Assembly: GCA_033065855.1 (NCBI GenBank) | Contig: JAVXUO010000939.1 | Span: 310,001-374,000 of the forward strand | Length of the DNA stretch: 64,000 bases | Direction: 5' to 3' | DNA from: Escallonia rubra | Lineage: Eukaryota; Streptophyta; Magnoliopsida; Escalloniales; Escalloniaceae | Part shown: positions 23,999 through 34,900 of the stretch, piece after piece | Position numbering within the stretch: position 1 is the first letter of the stretch | How the letters are laid out: each line of letters begins with the position of its first letter | Translations under genes and position numbers: made by a program | The notes under the pieces: model-generated | Seen by the model: only the letters and a program-made list of their open reading frames with translations | Database searches by the model: none | Told to the model about the DNA's origin: nothing

Positions 23999-25393
23999 TA
24001 AGTTTGCTGGAGAAAAGTGAGTTTGCTGGAGAAAAGTGAGTTAGATGGAGAGTTATTGGGTGAGGAAAGGTTGTGGTCCTAGGTTTTCCGAGTGAGTAGG
24101 TAAGGATTGTTGGTGTTAAAAGAGGCAGCTAGAAATTTCTTGGCCTGATAAGTATAAGTAGAAGGGGGTGACTGAAGAGCAAGTGGGAAAATAAGCTGAC
24201 AGTTTAACCAGTACGCAGTGGAGTTTGTTGATGATGAAAGTTTGGGTTTTCATGATGAGTGAAAGAATTTAGAGAGAAGGCAGAGCGAAATCTTAGAGAG
24301 AGAAAAAAACGAAGCAAAGCTCGTATAATTAAATAAATCTGTTTTTGACATCAAATAAAGCAGATTCTATTGAATTGAAAACATTCTCCTGAATAGTTAG
24401 ATCTATGCAAGCAGCAAAAAGTGGTCAGTTTTGAGTCGAAAAGGACCAAACCAATTCCAAATTGAGAGTCTAGACCCAATGCAGACATTGCGACAGCACA
24501 AAAGATAGGTCGTGAAGGCTGGAAAAAGTGAGTGGACCCGGCGTGAATTACACCACCGTCCAGAGGATTATACGCCAAGGCTTTGGCCTAACTGCTTCGT
24601 GGCTCGAATTTGATCAAAGAGAGTGCGTATGTGTAATCGAAGCCGAGGCAAGGAAAATGGCAGAGAGTCCTGAAGACTGAGTTATATCTTGCTTTCCAGA
24701 TGACCCATATGACTACCACTATCCAGACAGTACAGAATAAGTCTTCCACATGATAATGAAGAGGTAAGGTTAACCAATATTCTATCCACTGCCGAAGCGA
24801 AAGACTATCTATGATGTACTCCTGGCCTTTTGTGTAACAATCGGATAGTCCACTAGTCCTTAATACGGGAGCAATGCAAGAAATAAATGACGATAAGTTT
24901 CAACATAACACAAAGGAGTCCCGTTTAGCTAGTTCATAACACAAAGGTAAGCGCTGATGCAGTAACTGCCAAAGGAAAAATTTTAACTTCTCAGGAATTG
25001 GTAAAGACCACGTCTCTTTCCAAAGGCGAGGAGGCATAAGTAAAGATGAATTGCGCAAGGTTATGGACTTAGCAAGCAAGAATACATAGGCCTTATTCAC
25101 CAAAAATTGCGCGTGCTTGACAAACGACTAGTGAATAGTGTCTGCTGAACGAGAGGGTAAAAACCTAAGTTGAAAGACTTGGGTAACAATCTCCAAAGGT
25201 AATAACCGTGGCACATTCCAGCTGCGGGATGCCAATAGGAACATATCACAAACCTTCCAATGTGCCTAGTACGATAACGTAGTAACAGGGAAGGCAGAAC
25301 ATTTGGCAACCACCCATCCATCCAAATCGAGATCTATCGCCCATCCCTAATATGCCATTGTATACCCTGCGTCAAAACTCGATGACCAACCAA

Positions 25394-25607
25394 TATGCCA
25401 CGCCACACCCAAGAACTAGCTTTGGAACGCTCAATTTGAAGAAAATTATGTCGGCGAAAATATCGACCTTGAAAGACTTGTGCAATTAAGCTTTTAGGCA
25501 TATGCCACGCCACACCCAAGAACTAACTTTGGAACGCCCAATTTGAAGAAAATTACGTCGGCGAAAATATCAACCTTGAAAGACTTGTGCAATTAAGCTT
25601 TTAGGCA
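25394..25607. repeat. 107-bp tandem duplication inside LINE 2
   Basis: 25394-25500 and 25501-25607 are almost identical (both begin TATGCCACGCCACACCCAAG and end TTTTAGGCA), differing at a few positions. It duplicates part of the zf-RVT coding segment and adds to the inactivation of ORF2. Confidence 0.9.
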
Positions 25608-27181
25608 TAGCCCAGATTTTTCAAGCATGTTTACGAAAATTGCGAAAACCCAAGCCACCTAGACGTTTAGGCTAACATAAGATGAGCCAAGCTATCCAAT
25701 GGAAAGATTTATGTAAAGCTCCACTAGACCACCAAAAACGTGCAAGGATTTGGTCCAACTGACAGCAAACTCAAATAGGGAGTTTACAAACAGGCATATA
25801 ATGAGTAAGAAGTGAAAAAAGAACTGAGTGGATGAAGGTGGCCCAACCAGCTTTATTTAAAAGTAACCATATCCAGTTAGCACATCGATCTTGAACTCGG
25901 TGTATGAGATCGGTAAAAGTTTCTTTCCGGTTAGCAACAACATCCAGCTGTATTCCCATATATTTGTCAAAACCCAGTTGGACTTAAAAATCAAGATCAC
26001 CCTCAATTTGATCATGCTACTCAGGAGAGACATTAGGTAGGACTAACAGTGAGACTGGATTTTGACCAATTAATGCATTGGCCGGAGAGATGACAATATA
26101 AGTCTAAGATGGAACGCAACTCCTTAACAACGTTACCAAGGTTCTTTTTGAGACTGAGGAACAAATAGATGTCGTCAGCATATATCAAGTGTGAGATGGA
26201 GGGCGACGTTATTCCAGCCTTAATTCCCCAAATTCGTCCACAGTTTTCAGCATCAACAGAAAGAACCTTGGAACATAGAATAAGAAGAAACGACAATACA
26301 TGATTGCTTTGACGAATGCCACAGGATGGCCGAAAATGAGGAGTCACAGCACCATTAATTAAAACAGAGAAAGAGACAGAGGAAATTCATTGCATGATCA
26401 ACTGAAACCAAGCAGAGGGAAAACCAAGGCCATGAAGGACTTCTTGGATAAAACTCCCGCGAAGACAGTCAAAGGTTTTACTCATATCCAATTTAAGAGC
26501 TGAAAGTATGGAGCCTCTGTTTGTTCGCCTCCAAATCATTCAGCTCTTGAGCCAAGATGACATTGTCAGACAGACAACATTTAGAACGAAGGCATTTTGA
26601 AATGGAGAGACAATGTCACGAAGGAAAGGCTTCATCCGATTAACTAAAATCTTAAAAATAACCTTGTAAATGACATTGCACAAACTGATAGGTCTGAAAT
26701 CTGCCGCGGTCACAGGGGTGGAAACTTTAGGTATCAAAGCAAGGTAGGTTGCATTGACTTTACCAAGCATGCACCCCGAATTAAGAAAAGATAGAGCCCC
26801 CTTAATGATAGCAGGCCCCATAAGATCCCAACATTTATGAATGACCAGGGCCAGAATGCCATCAAGACTAGAGGCTTCAAGTGCATCTATTTGAAAAGCA
26901 GCCGCTTTGACTTCTTCAGCCCTAAAGGCGTGACAAAGATGTTGAATGTGAATAGATGGAAGAGGCCGAATAGGAAAGAATCAGATAGCACACAGGGTAG
27001 AGCATCACCCGGGGGAGGACTGAATGGCGAGCAATAAAGTGTTGTAAAATAAACAACAATAGCCCGACCAATGTCATCCTAATCAGAAAGAAGCTGTCCA
27101 TGTTCATCATTAAGCGACATAATTTGATTATTCCGGCGCCGAATAATGGCGGAAGAATGGAAAAATTTTGTATTACGATCA

Positions 27182-27904
27182 AAGTTATCAATATCGTACC
27201 GGCACCGGTCATACCGGCCGGTACGTACCGTTTTTGCCTTTTACTGGTACGGTATCCCTTAAATTTTGTACAGGTCAAAATACCGCTCTGTACCGGCCGG
27301 TATAGGTGATATCGGCCGAAAATTACGTACCGGCCGAGATATTGTGTTTTGTACCGGGTCCTTTAAAAAATGTAAAAGTAACAAATTTTATTAGAAATTT
27401 TATAAATTGACCATATAAAGACTAAATAGAAAAACACTATAAGTTTTATTATACTAATCAAAGCCTATGTAGCCTCCTGCTCATAAAATTCATTACAATT
27501 TGTAAAATCGTTCCTGATAAGTTTTCAATATTCACTTATCTTTAATTACTTCATACCTGTAAACTTTGATCATATTCTTTCATCTATATGATGTTCTACT
27601 TTACACACACCCGCTCGCGCGCACACATGCACACACATAAAAACAACTTATTCTTGAACCCAAATACATTATTATTTAACAAACTAGCTTATTTGAAAAC
27701 TATGGTGAATCAAGCTCTATAAGATAAAGAGTTTATTTTAGAGGAGCTGTAAGTAAAAAAATATATGTATATATTGTTAGTTTGCCAGTGAATAAATAAT
27801 ACAAATAGATATTGTTGATGAAAATCATGAGACGGTACCGGTACCGATATGTACCTTTTCTTGAAGAAAACGGTACACACTCCAGTACGGTATTCATAAC
27901 TATG
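27182..27904. mobile_element. Mutator-like MITE (723 bp) with 10-bp target duplication
   Basis: Flanked by ATTACGATCA at 27172-27181 and 27905-27914. Terminal inverted repeats AAGTTATCAATATCGTACCGG (left) and the reverse complement of a CATAGTTATGAATACCGTAC end agree at most positions. Sub-terminal GTACCGGTACCG words recur in inverted orientation. The interior is AT-rich and non-coding. The 9-10-bp duplication suggests the Mutator superfamily. It splits LINE 2 ORF2. Confidence 0.78.
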
Positions 27905-28885
27905 ATTACGATCACACAGTTCAAGCCACTTTATTTTGGCACGCTACGCCCAAAAAAGCTCTTCAAAAGTGAGGAAGAAATCATTACATCGGCGAAGTTG
28001 GAAGTGAAAAAGATATGTTAAAGGATCTTGCTCAACTCCCTGTTGAACAACTCTCAATGTTGATCAACACGTATAAGGTCCGACAACTCACTAAAATGAG
28101 CGAAACCCAACAGGTTAAAGTCTTAAGCAAGGCTTAAAACTGGTTCATTAGGATGAGAACAAAGGAGAACCAGCAAAAGGTAATTGCCAAGAGGAAACTA
28201 TAAAGGGAAAACACTTAGGGCTGGACAACCACATTGCTTCAAACCGACGAGGTCTAGGATAAAGCTTACAAAATGGCAATGTCTCACACAATAAGGGAAA
28301 GTGATCAGACCGTTGTATTCCTAGATTGAAAGTAGTGGCATCGGGGAAGAGGATAAGCCACTCTGGCGAAGCCATAACCTATCAAGCTTTTCAAACACAA
28401 AGCCCAGAGACGGAGAACCCCGAGCCCAAGTAAAAGGAGAACCAACCTAAAATAGTGAAGATAAACAAAAGTGAGCTAGGAAATTAAATATGACCTGTTT
28501 TTTTCGTTGAAGACAAGACTTGATTAAAGTCGCCACAAATACAAAGACAGAGAGGCCTAGGATAAGGTTGTAAACTAGAAGCTAGCTGATCCCACGTGCT
28601 CTATCTAAAAGGAACTTGAGGATGTCCATAAACAAAACCAAAAGGGATAATATCATTTTAGTCCCCTGAACTATCCCCGCTTTTTTATTTTGGTCCATGT
28701 ACTTTAAAATTCGTTAAATCAGTCCCCGTACTTTGTTCCGTTATCAAATAGAACCCTCCGTTGGGATTTCCCGTCAAAAGAGACCACGTGACAGGCACGT
28801 GGTCATTTTTTGAAGGGTATTTCCGGCAAATGAAGACAAATGGATGGGATTTTGGGGGGTTTTTTGGTTGAAGAATGAACAGACA

Positions 28886-29425
28886 ATGGAGAATCCAAGG
28901 TCCATTCCCACAACCCTAAGCCGGTACGAGAACCAGCGCCGGGACTGGAACATGTTCGGGCAACACCTGCGCAACCACCGGCCGTCGCTCTCCCTCGCCC
29001 GCTGCAGCGGCGCCTACGTCCTCGAGTTCCTCCACTACCTCAACCAGTTCGGCCACCCTTCCCCACCTGCTAAGGTCCATGCCCACCCCTGCCCTTTCGT
29101 CTGCCACCCTCCCCACCCCCCCCCCGCCCCTGCCCATGCCCCTCCGCCAGGCCTGGGGCAGCCTCGGCGCCCTCATCGGTCGCCTCTGCGCCGCCTTCGA
29201 GGAGAACGAAGGCAAGCCCGAGTCGAACCCGTTCGGGGTGCTGCCGTCCGACTTTACCTCCGTAAAATCCGCGATTCACAGTCCAAAGCACGGGGGATCA
29301 GCTACGAGAAGAAGAAGCGGCGCCCACCCTATTACTCTTCTGATCTCGGCCGTTGGTTTCAAGAACCCTTCCGATCTTGGCGATGGCTGTCGGAGCAACC
29401 AGATGAACCTCCGCAAAATCCGTGA
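28886..29425 (+). pseudogene. Captured ALOG-domain (LSH/G1-like) gene fragment
   Basis: ALOG proteins are plant-specific DNA-binding regulators of organ boundaries and light responses. From ATG 28886 the frame reads [20 protein letters not shown] then [20 protein letters not shown] and [16 protein letters not shown], matching the start of the ALOG domain. The middle ([33 protein letters not shown]) lies in a different frame. The end ([29 protein letters not shown]) is back in the first frame. Two compensating frameshifts therefore leave an open 180-codon frame with a non-ALOG centre. It is intronless, like most ALOG genes. The C-terminal part is duplicated (29257-29407 and 29408-29558). Probably not a functional ALOG protein, but transcription could yield a truncated peptide or antisense/siRNA. 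Confidence 0.85.
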
Positions 29426-29558
29426 TTCGCAGTCCAAAGCACGGGGGATCAGCTACGAGAAAAAGAAGAGGCGCCCACCCTATTACTCTTCTGATCTCGG
29501 CTATTCGTTTCAAGAACCCTTCCGATCTTGGCGATGGCTGCCGGAGCAACCAGATGAA
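29257..29558. repeat. 151-bp tandem duplication within the Pack-MULE
   Basis: Two adjacent copies starting CCTCCGTAAAATCC and CCTCCGCAAAATCC. Each contains the ALOG C-terminal coding piece and the same GATCTCGGC..GGCGATGGCTG downstream sequence. The copies differ at several sites, so the duplication is not recent. Confidence 0.88.
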
Positions 29559-29783
29559 CCAGTGGCTTGCCGGAAATACCCTTAAAAAAATGACCACGTG
29601 CCTGTCACGTGGTCTCTTTTGACGGGAAATCCCAACGGAAGGTTCTATTTGATAACGGAACAAAATACGGGGACTGATTTAACGAATTTTAAAATACAGG
29701 GACCAAAATAAAAAAACGGGGATAGTTCAGGGGACTAAAATGATATTATCCCAAACCAAAATAAACTAAAGTACCAGAAGATA

Positions 29784-29939
29784 GGATCAAGATCCTCTGT
29801 TGTACAGTATTTAGCGACAAAAGATTGTCATTTAAAGTGTTTGTCGCTGTTACTGAAATTTATAGTGACAATTTTTTGTCGCTAAAAAATATTTAGCGAC
29901 ATTTTGTGGGTACAGCACACGGCAGAAGATCTTGATCCC
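29784..29939. mobile_element. Small hAT-type MITE (156 bp)
   Basis: Terminal inverted repeats GGATCAAGATCCTCT (left) and GGGATCAAGATCTTCT (right, reversed). Flanks AGAAGATA and AAAAGATA form an 8-bp duplication with one mismatch. The interior repeats TTTGTCGCTA/TAGCGACA in inverted orientation and is non-coding. Confidence 0.65.
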
Positions 29940-30229
29940 AAAAGATACGGCATAAGAGGTGAGGATAATATGCTTAGTCACAAAAGACAAGCGACAAAGG
30001 CATGAAAGAATGTCAGGCCAACCAAAGCCTGCATTGGCATTAATGGGACTCAGTACCTATAACATGTTGAAACCCTAATTTTCAAAAAATAACAGACATT
30101 TGAGTAAAAGCCATTTTCGTTTCCATCAAGAAAACGACGTCCATGACTTTGCTTACGGATCAAATGGAAAGCTGCCTGAACTGTGGTGGTTTGACCCAGC
30201 CCACCACAGTACCAGTTAAGAATTTTCAT

Positions 30230-31995
30230 AGTCCACTCCGTGGTTGGTTGGGCTCAACTACCAAAGCCAAAGAATCAAGGTTCCCAACATGGCCAATAGT
30301 GCCACTTCACAAATAGCAGTCACCAAGAGCTTGTAATTCCAAAGAAGGCAAAGAACTAACTGCAGAGAATCCAAACAATAGACGAAAGCATGATGTAAAA
30401 ACATGAATAACAGGATAGAAATGAATTGAGCAGAGTCTATTGCATCAGAGCAAAGAAGCAGACCTGGAGGTCGGTGAGTAGCAAAAGGGTGCTTTTTGTA
30501 TGAGCTGATTCCTTCGTCAATGGATCCTTCTGATATACGGCAACACTTCTTGGAATATGTCGACGAGACGGAAGAAAAAGAGGAGCCACATCCGCCACTG
30601 TGACGGCGCAATCTGAACCCCGCTCAGGTACAACATTGTTATGCCATCAAAACCAAGCTGAAAACAGGAAGCGGAAGAAGACTCAAACCACGTCCCAACC
30701 GTGAGGTTATGATTTTCCGGTAGATTGTCCATGACGAGTCCGAAGAAATAACCACCCGAAAGCTAGGACTAAGTTGTAACCGCAACTAAAACCTGGGCCG
30801 AAAGCTAGGACTATGGGCCACCAGAGAAGTTGTAACCGGACTAGGGCCAACAGAGGGGTCATAGTCCATAACCATAAGAACCTTAAGCACCATGTTTCCT
30901 TCGCCTTTAGATTACCCACAACCCATACACAGCTGATACTCTTAACGCACAAAAAAAAACTGATACTCTTATTGGGATTATTTCAACATAATTTGTAAGT
31001 CCAGCTAGGACCGTAAATAAGTCGAGCGAGGCTTGGCCTACGGTTGTTCAAACTTGTTCATTTAACTACTCGAGTTTTAAGAGAGGGTTTGGAATTAATT
31101 CTAGAATGGTCAAACTTGATTATATTAAAATTAAATCGAGCCCAAAATGTTTGGCAAAAAAATAAAGTGATCTGATTAAATGTGCTCGAAACTATCTAAA
31201 TCCAGAATCTTCAGTTCTTGGATTCTGATTTAATCAGTTTTGAAAAATCAGGTTTGACCTAAAGAATTACCATAATATCCTCACATATGAACACACATTA
31301 AATGCTCCCTTTCAATTTGAATAAACTATACGGTAATTTTGTCAAACTAAACTTACTTTAATTCTCTTTTTTATCCAAACACCTTTAACAACTTTTAATT
31401 CATTACGCTCAAAATGAATCAAAACTGATTATAAAACTAATTCAGATTTAATCAAAGTTCACTTTTGAAAATCAATCCTAAATGACCTCTAAGTTTTGCT
31501 TGACTTGTTAATCTCCCGAGCCATCTCAAAGAACCCCGAGTCCAAGTTTTGTACGGCTGTTTGATTATCAAACTGCACTCAATAAGTCAATGAGCTTTAA
31601 AAAGTGTTCAAGCTTGATTCGTTTCCAAGATTCTTACCGAGCACCAAGCCCGAATAGCCGAATATACAACCCTGGAAATGACTAAAAGAAGAAAACTTAT
31701 ACCACACAGAAGTCTCCTAATTTAGCGTATTCATCATCCAGTTTTCGTACTTCCCCTGCTACGAACCAAAACAGAGCATAAAAGGAAGTAATAATCCTTG
31801 CTGTCGGCTCTCCCTCTCTCTCTCTGTGGATGTTGGTATGCGTGACATGCACAACAAACCCAAAGCTCATTTATCTCACAGTTATCACAATTGCAGCATG
31901 AACAAAATAAAGGTGAAAAATGGTATAACCAGCCATATAATGTAAACTAAAATCAAGCTCTATGAAAATTACTTTAGACTACAGCTCCGAATAAA
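30230..31995. other. Spacer between LINE 2 and the WD40 gene
   Basis: No supported gene. At 30933-30971 a 12-bp direct repeat CTGATACTCTTA flanks ACGCAC plus nine A residues. About 31003-31674 has weakly matching ends (GTAAATAAGTCGAGC against the reverse of GCCCGAATAGCCGAATATAC) and interspersed CGAGC words like old plant hAT MITEs, but without a target duplication. A CT-rich run at 31809-31824 and the 3' flank of the WD40 gene follow. Confidence 0.4.
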
Positions 31996-34900
31996 TCATT
32001 TGTAACCAGAACCGCCAACTTTGGTGGGCAGTAACGTTTTCTCTTTTACAACAGAGCTTAAAAGGGCTTCCGAGTTGCTTGCTTGGCTATCACAATGCCC
32101 AGGTCTCATCCAAATCTTGACATGCCCGTCCCGACAGGCAGTGAGGATAGATTCCGGGGCAAAAATTAAGCCAGATAGAGGTTCAGAATGTACGCGATGG
32201 GCGACTAATGGGGAGAGCTTCGGAATGTCTCTCATGCTTGGAGCAGGTTGGAGGGTTCCCACGGGTACTATACCGTCCCAGTGAGAGGACTGGCTCCCGG
32301 TGCTGAAAGTAGGGGACCCACCAGGTGGACACCGGCGAAGTGGCACTACAATCTCATCCATCGCTAGGTCCCAAAGCAACAATTGTGTGTCCTGCTTCAA
32401 CACATTTAATTGCAAGCATCTTTATCTGATTAAATTGATGCAAGAAGATGGCAAGTAGGGATAATCTAATCACAAGGAGAAAAACATTTGTCACCATGAA
32501 GGATAACCACATCAAAGCCATCACTGATTTTAGGTGTTACACACCTTCATACCAGTTATGCAGGCACTTCAGTTGAGTTTGGAATTCAAATGAACATGCA
32601 TTTACAAATCGCTGCCACCTACAAAGCTTTTCATTTTCATATTTATGGGTTCTTTCGTACAGACTTTTTCACTGCTAAGGTTGCACATGACGACAAAACC
32701 TCAAATCAACCTAACAAGTTTGGGAATCTAAAGAATATATGGGCGAAAAGACCTACCACAAAGAATGGGTAGAAGAAACATGCACTTCTCCTAATCAATG
32801 CAATGAAATGGCCACAATTCAACTCCACTCAGTCTTTGCCCACTCTACTTGGCAAGAGAAATCTCTCTTTAATTATAATTCGCCACTAGATCATACATCT
32901 ACTTCTTGTCTAACCCTACCACATTATCTCACCAACTTAACAAACGTCAAAAGGCCTACATGTAAACGTCCAAACCATCTCAAGTAATTGTCTTGCATGT
33001 GCTCTCCAACTTGGTGCCAACCCACCACCACCTTGCATATAACATCATTTCTTTTTTTCTTTTCATTGATAAGTAAAGGTATTCAAAGCTGCCAAGGAGG
33101 CGAACGCAAGATACCCAAGATACAAGAAGAAGCTGAAATCTACCTAAACAGCCATAACATGCCAAAATGCAGTGTTCCTTCTCTTCCTTTTGTAAACGGA
33201 CTAGATCTGTAACAAAGCCACAACCGACTTGGGCATGACCCAAGACACGCCAAAAAGGGAAAAGACCAAGTCCCAAATCAGCTTTGCCAACCTGCAATGT
33301 AGCAAAGATGTCCACTCTCCCTGTCTGACTTAAACATACAGCAAGTAATTTACATAAATCCTTTGCCTTTTCCGCAGCTTGTCCCCTGCACTGCATCCGC
33401 CATCCAGCCTTGCTTCCCAAGCAAAGAAGCTCACCTTAGGATGGGCCATGGTAAACCAAACAACCCTCTAGGCGAAGGGGGAACCATCTTTAGATGCCAG
33501 AGATCAATAGAAGGATTTCGGTGTGAATTTGCCCGAAGAACTGCCAGCCCAAACCGCCTTATCCCCTAACCTTGGATCACACTAAACAGAATAAAGCCGG
33601 CTGAGAATCAGCCACCATGTTTATCTCTCAGTCCTGAAATTTCTGCAAAACAAAGGTCCATCAAGTCACCTCACCACAGCGACTGAGATAATCAACCGTA
33701 AAGGAACTTTTGTCAACAGCCATCCTGAAAAACAAAGGATACTATTTGCTGAGTTCCTCCACCCAACACCAAAGGTCATGCCAAAACCGAACCCTTGAAC
33801 CATTCCCTAAAGAATGAAAGGATAAATTTTCAGAAAGTGGCAACGCCATGGCAAATACCCACCAATAATCTTGCACCATAAGGGCCGTCTTCTGTTTTCG
33901 GCCACCAAGTGGACTCCCCAACTCCATACTTTCTCACAAACCACCGATTTATTTAAGGCACCATTCTCTGACAAGAATCTCCATAACAATTTACCAAGCA
34001 ACAAAGCATTAAAGAGTCAACTTTTTTATCTCTAAACCGCCAAGTTGCATTGGTGAGCAAAACCGATCATGACTCACCAAATGATCACGTTCTACTCTTT
34101 CCAACTTCTTGACAACAGAAACATGAAAAGTAAACGACGTCATGAAATAAGTTGGGAGGGTACTTCTCATCAAGGTAAACCAACCACCTTATTAAAAGTA
34201 CTGTATTTTCCACCCTGCCAATCTTAGCTCATATTGTTTGATAACGGGACCCAACAATTTATGCTTTTATAAGAAGCGCCCAAAGGCAGACCCACATAAG
34301 AACAAGGAAGACCCACAACCCCGCAACCGAAGACCTCAGCTATAAGATTCACATCCGGCACTTCTCCCACGGGGATCAATTCACTTTTGGCAACATTGAA
34401 AAAGGACGTAATATCATCACTTTTACTTTAATGATTGGATGCGTGGGTACTATAATCTAACTTAACATTCTTGACAACAGTTATTACTGTACTCAATACT
34501 TTGACAATGCCTTAATCTTCAGTGGAAGGGATGAGGATCTTCTGTCTCCTTAAGTGCCTCCGCCAGTGTCCCTTAGGTTCTAGGGGTCTACTTCATTTAT
34601 ATGGATGACATGGAAGCAAACAAAAATGAAACACTATTCTCCTAACATATACTCCCTCCGTCCCACATAAATCGCTCATATTTCCTTTTTGGGTTGTCCC
34701 ACAAAAATTGCTCATTTTCATAATTAGGAATTTTTTTTGTGTTTTTCCTTTTCAGCCCTTTCCAAAATATCCTTGTTATCTTTCTCTCTCTCCTCATTTA
34801 CTCGCTGAATCCTCTCTCCCTCTTTTGTCCTTTCATTTCTCTCTCCTCTTCCACTGAACCAATACACCCTTCCTTTCTCACCTCCTAGGTAGCACGGACA

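Larger units (their letters stand above)
16652..24356 (-). mobile_element. Near full-length L1-type LINE retrotransposon (about 7.7 kb)
   Basis: Read on the minus strand: 5' UTR (24356 to about 24000), ORF1 with a zinc knuckle, ORF2 with endonuclease, reverse transcriptase and RNase H, a short 3' UTR, and a poly-A tail (T-run at 16652-16661). A 14-15-bp duplication AAAGCAGATTCTATT flanks it (16638 and 24357), as expected for target-primed reverse transcription. ORFs are intact over long stretches but carry several stops and frameshifts, so this copy is immobile though fairly young. It is inserted next to, and probably within, the RNase H part of the older LINE at 24371-30229. Confidence 0.92.
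28644..29752. mobile_element. Pack-MULE-like element with long TIRs carrying an ALOG gene fragment
   Basis: A 1109-bp element with about 185-bp terminal inverted repeats (28644-28829 and 29569-29752, both starting GGGATAATATCATTTTAGTC when read inward). The 9-bp target duplication is perfect, AAACCAAAA (28635-28643 and 29753-29761). Long TIRs plus a 9-bp duplication are diagnostic of Mutator-like elements. The GC-rich centre (about 28865-29335) is unlike the AT-rich LINE around it and encodes a plant ALOG-domain fragment, which is the definition of a Pack-MULE. Inserted in LINE 2 ORF2. Confidence 0.9.
24371..30229 (-). mobile_element. Older L1-type LINE, ORF2 interrupted by three DNA transposons
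   Basis: A decayed LINE on the minus strand recognised from protein fragments in order: ORF2 start MKILNWYCGGLGQTTTVQ at 30229, endonuclease pieces with GDFNQVL (about 28520) and RSDHFPLL (about 28310), reverse-transcriptase pieces FRPISLCNVIYK (about 26700) and HLIYADDIYLF (about 26180), LWKETWSLPIPEKLKFFLW (about 25020), and an RNase H-like end at 24578-24371. The frame is broken many times. Insertions: hAT MITE 29784-29939, Pack-MULE 28644-29752, Mutator-like MITE 27182-27904. LINE 1 lies at its 3' side. No clear ORF1 or 5' end was found upstream of 30229. Confidence 0.85.
24371..30229 (-). pseudogene. LINE 2 ORF2 remnant (endonuclease-RT-zf-RVT-RNase H)
   Basis: Motif fragments of endonuclease, reverse transcriptase (YADD present), zf-RVT (WRGILVGHRVLTQGIQWHIRDG at about 25450) and RNase H lie in the order expected for L1 ORF2, but across all three minus frames with many stops. 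Compared with LINE 1 it has far more lesions and carries nested transposons, so it is clearly the older insertion. Segments: 30229-29940, 29783-29753, 28643-27905, 27181-24371. Confidence 0.82.

Noticed and set aside
29298-29663. 121-codon minus frame in the Pack-MULE
   Set aside because: Antisense to the duplicated ALOG fragment and extends into the TIR. No independent support.
30258-30952. Overlapping hydrophobic minus frames upstream of LINE 2 ORF2, considered as LINE ORF1
   Set aside because: No zinc knuckle, RRM or DUF4283 motif. The hydrophobic reading looks like chance.
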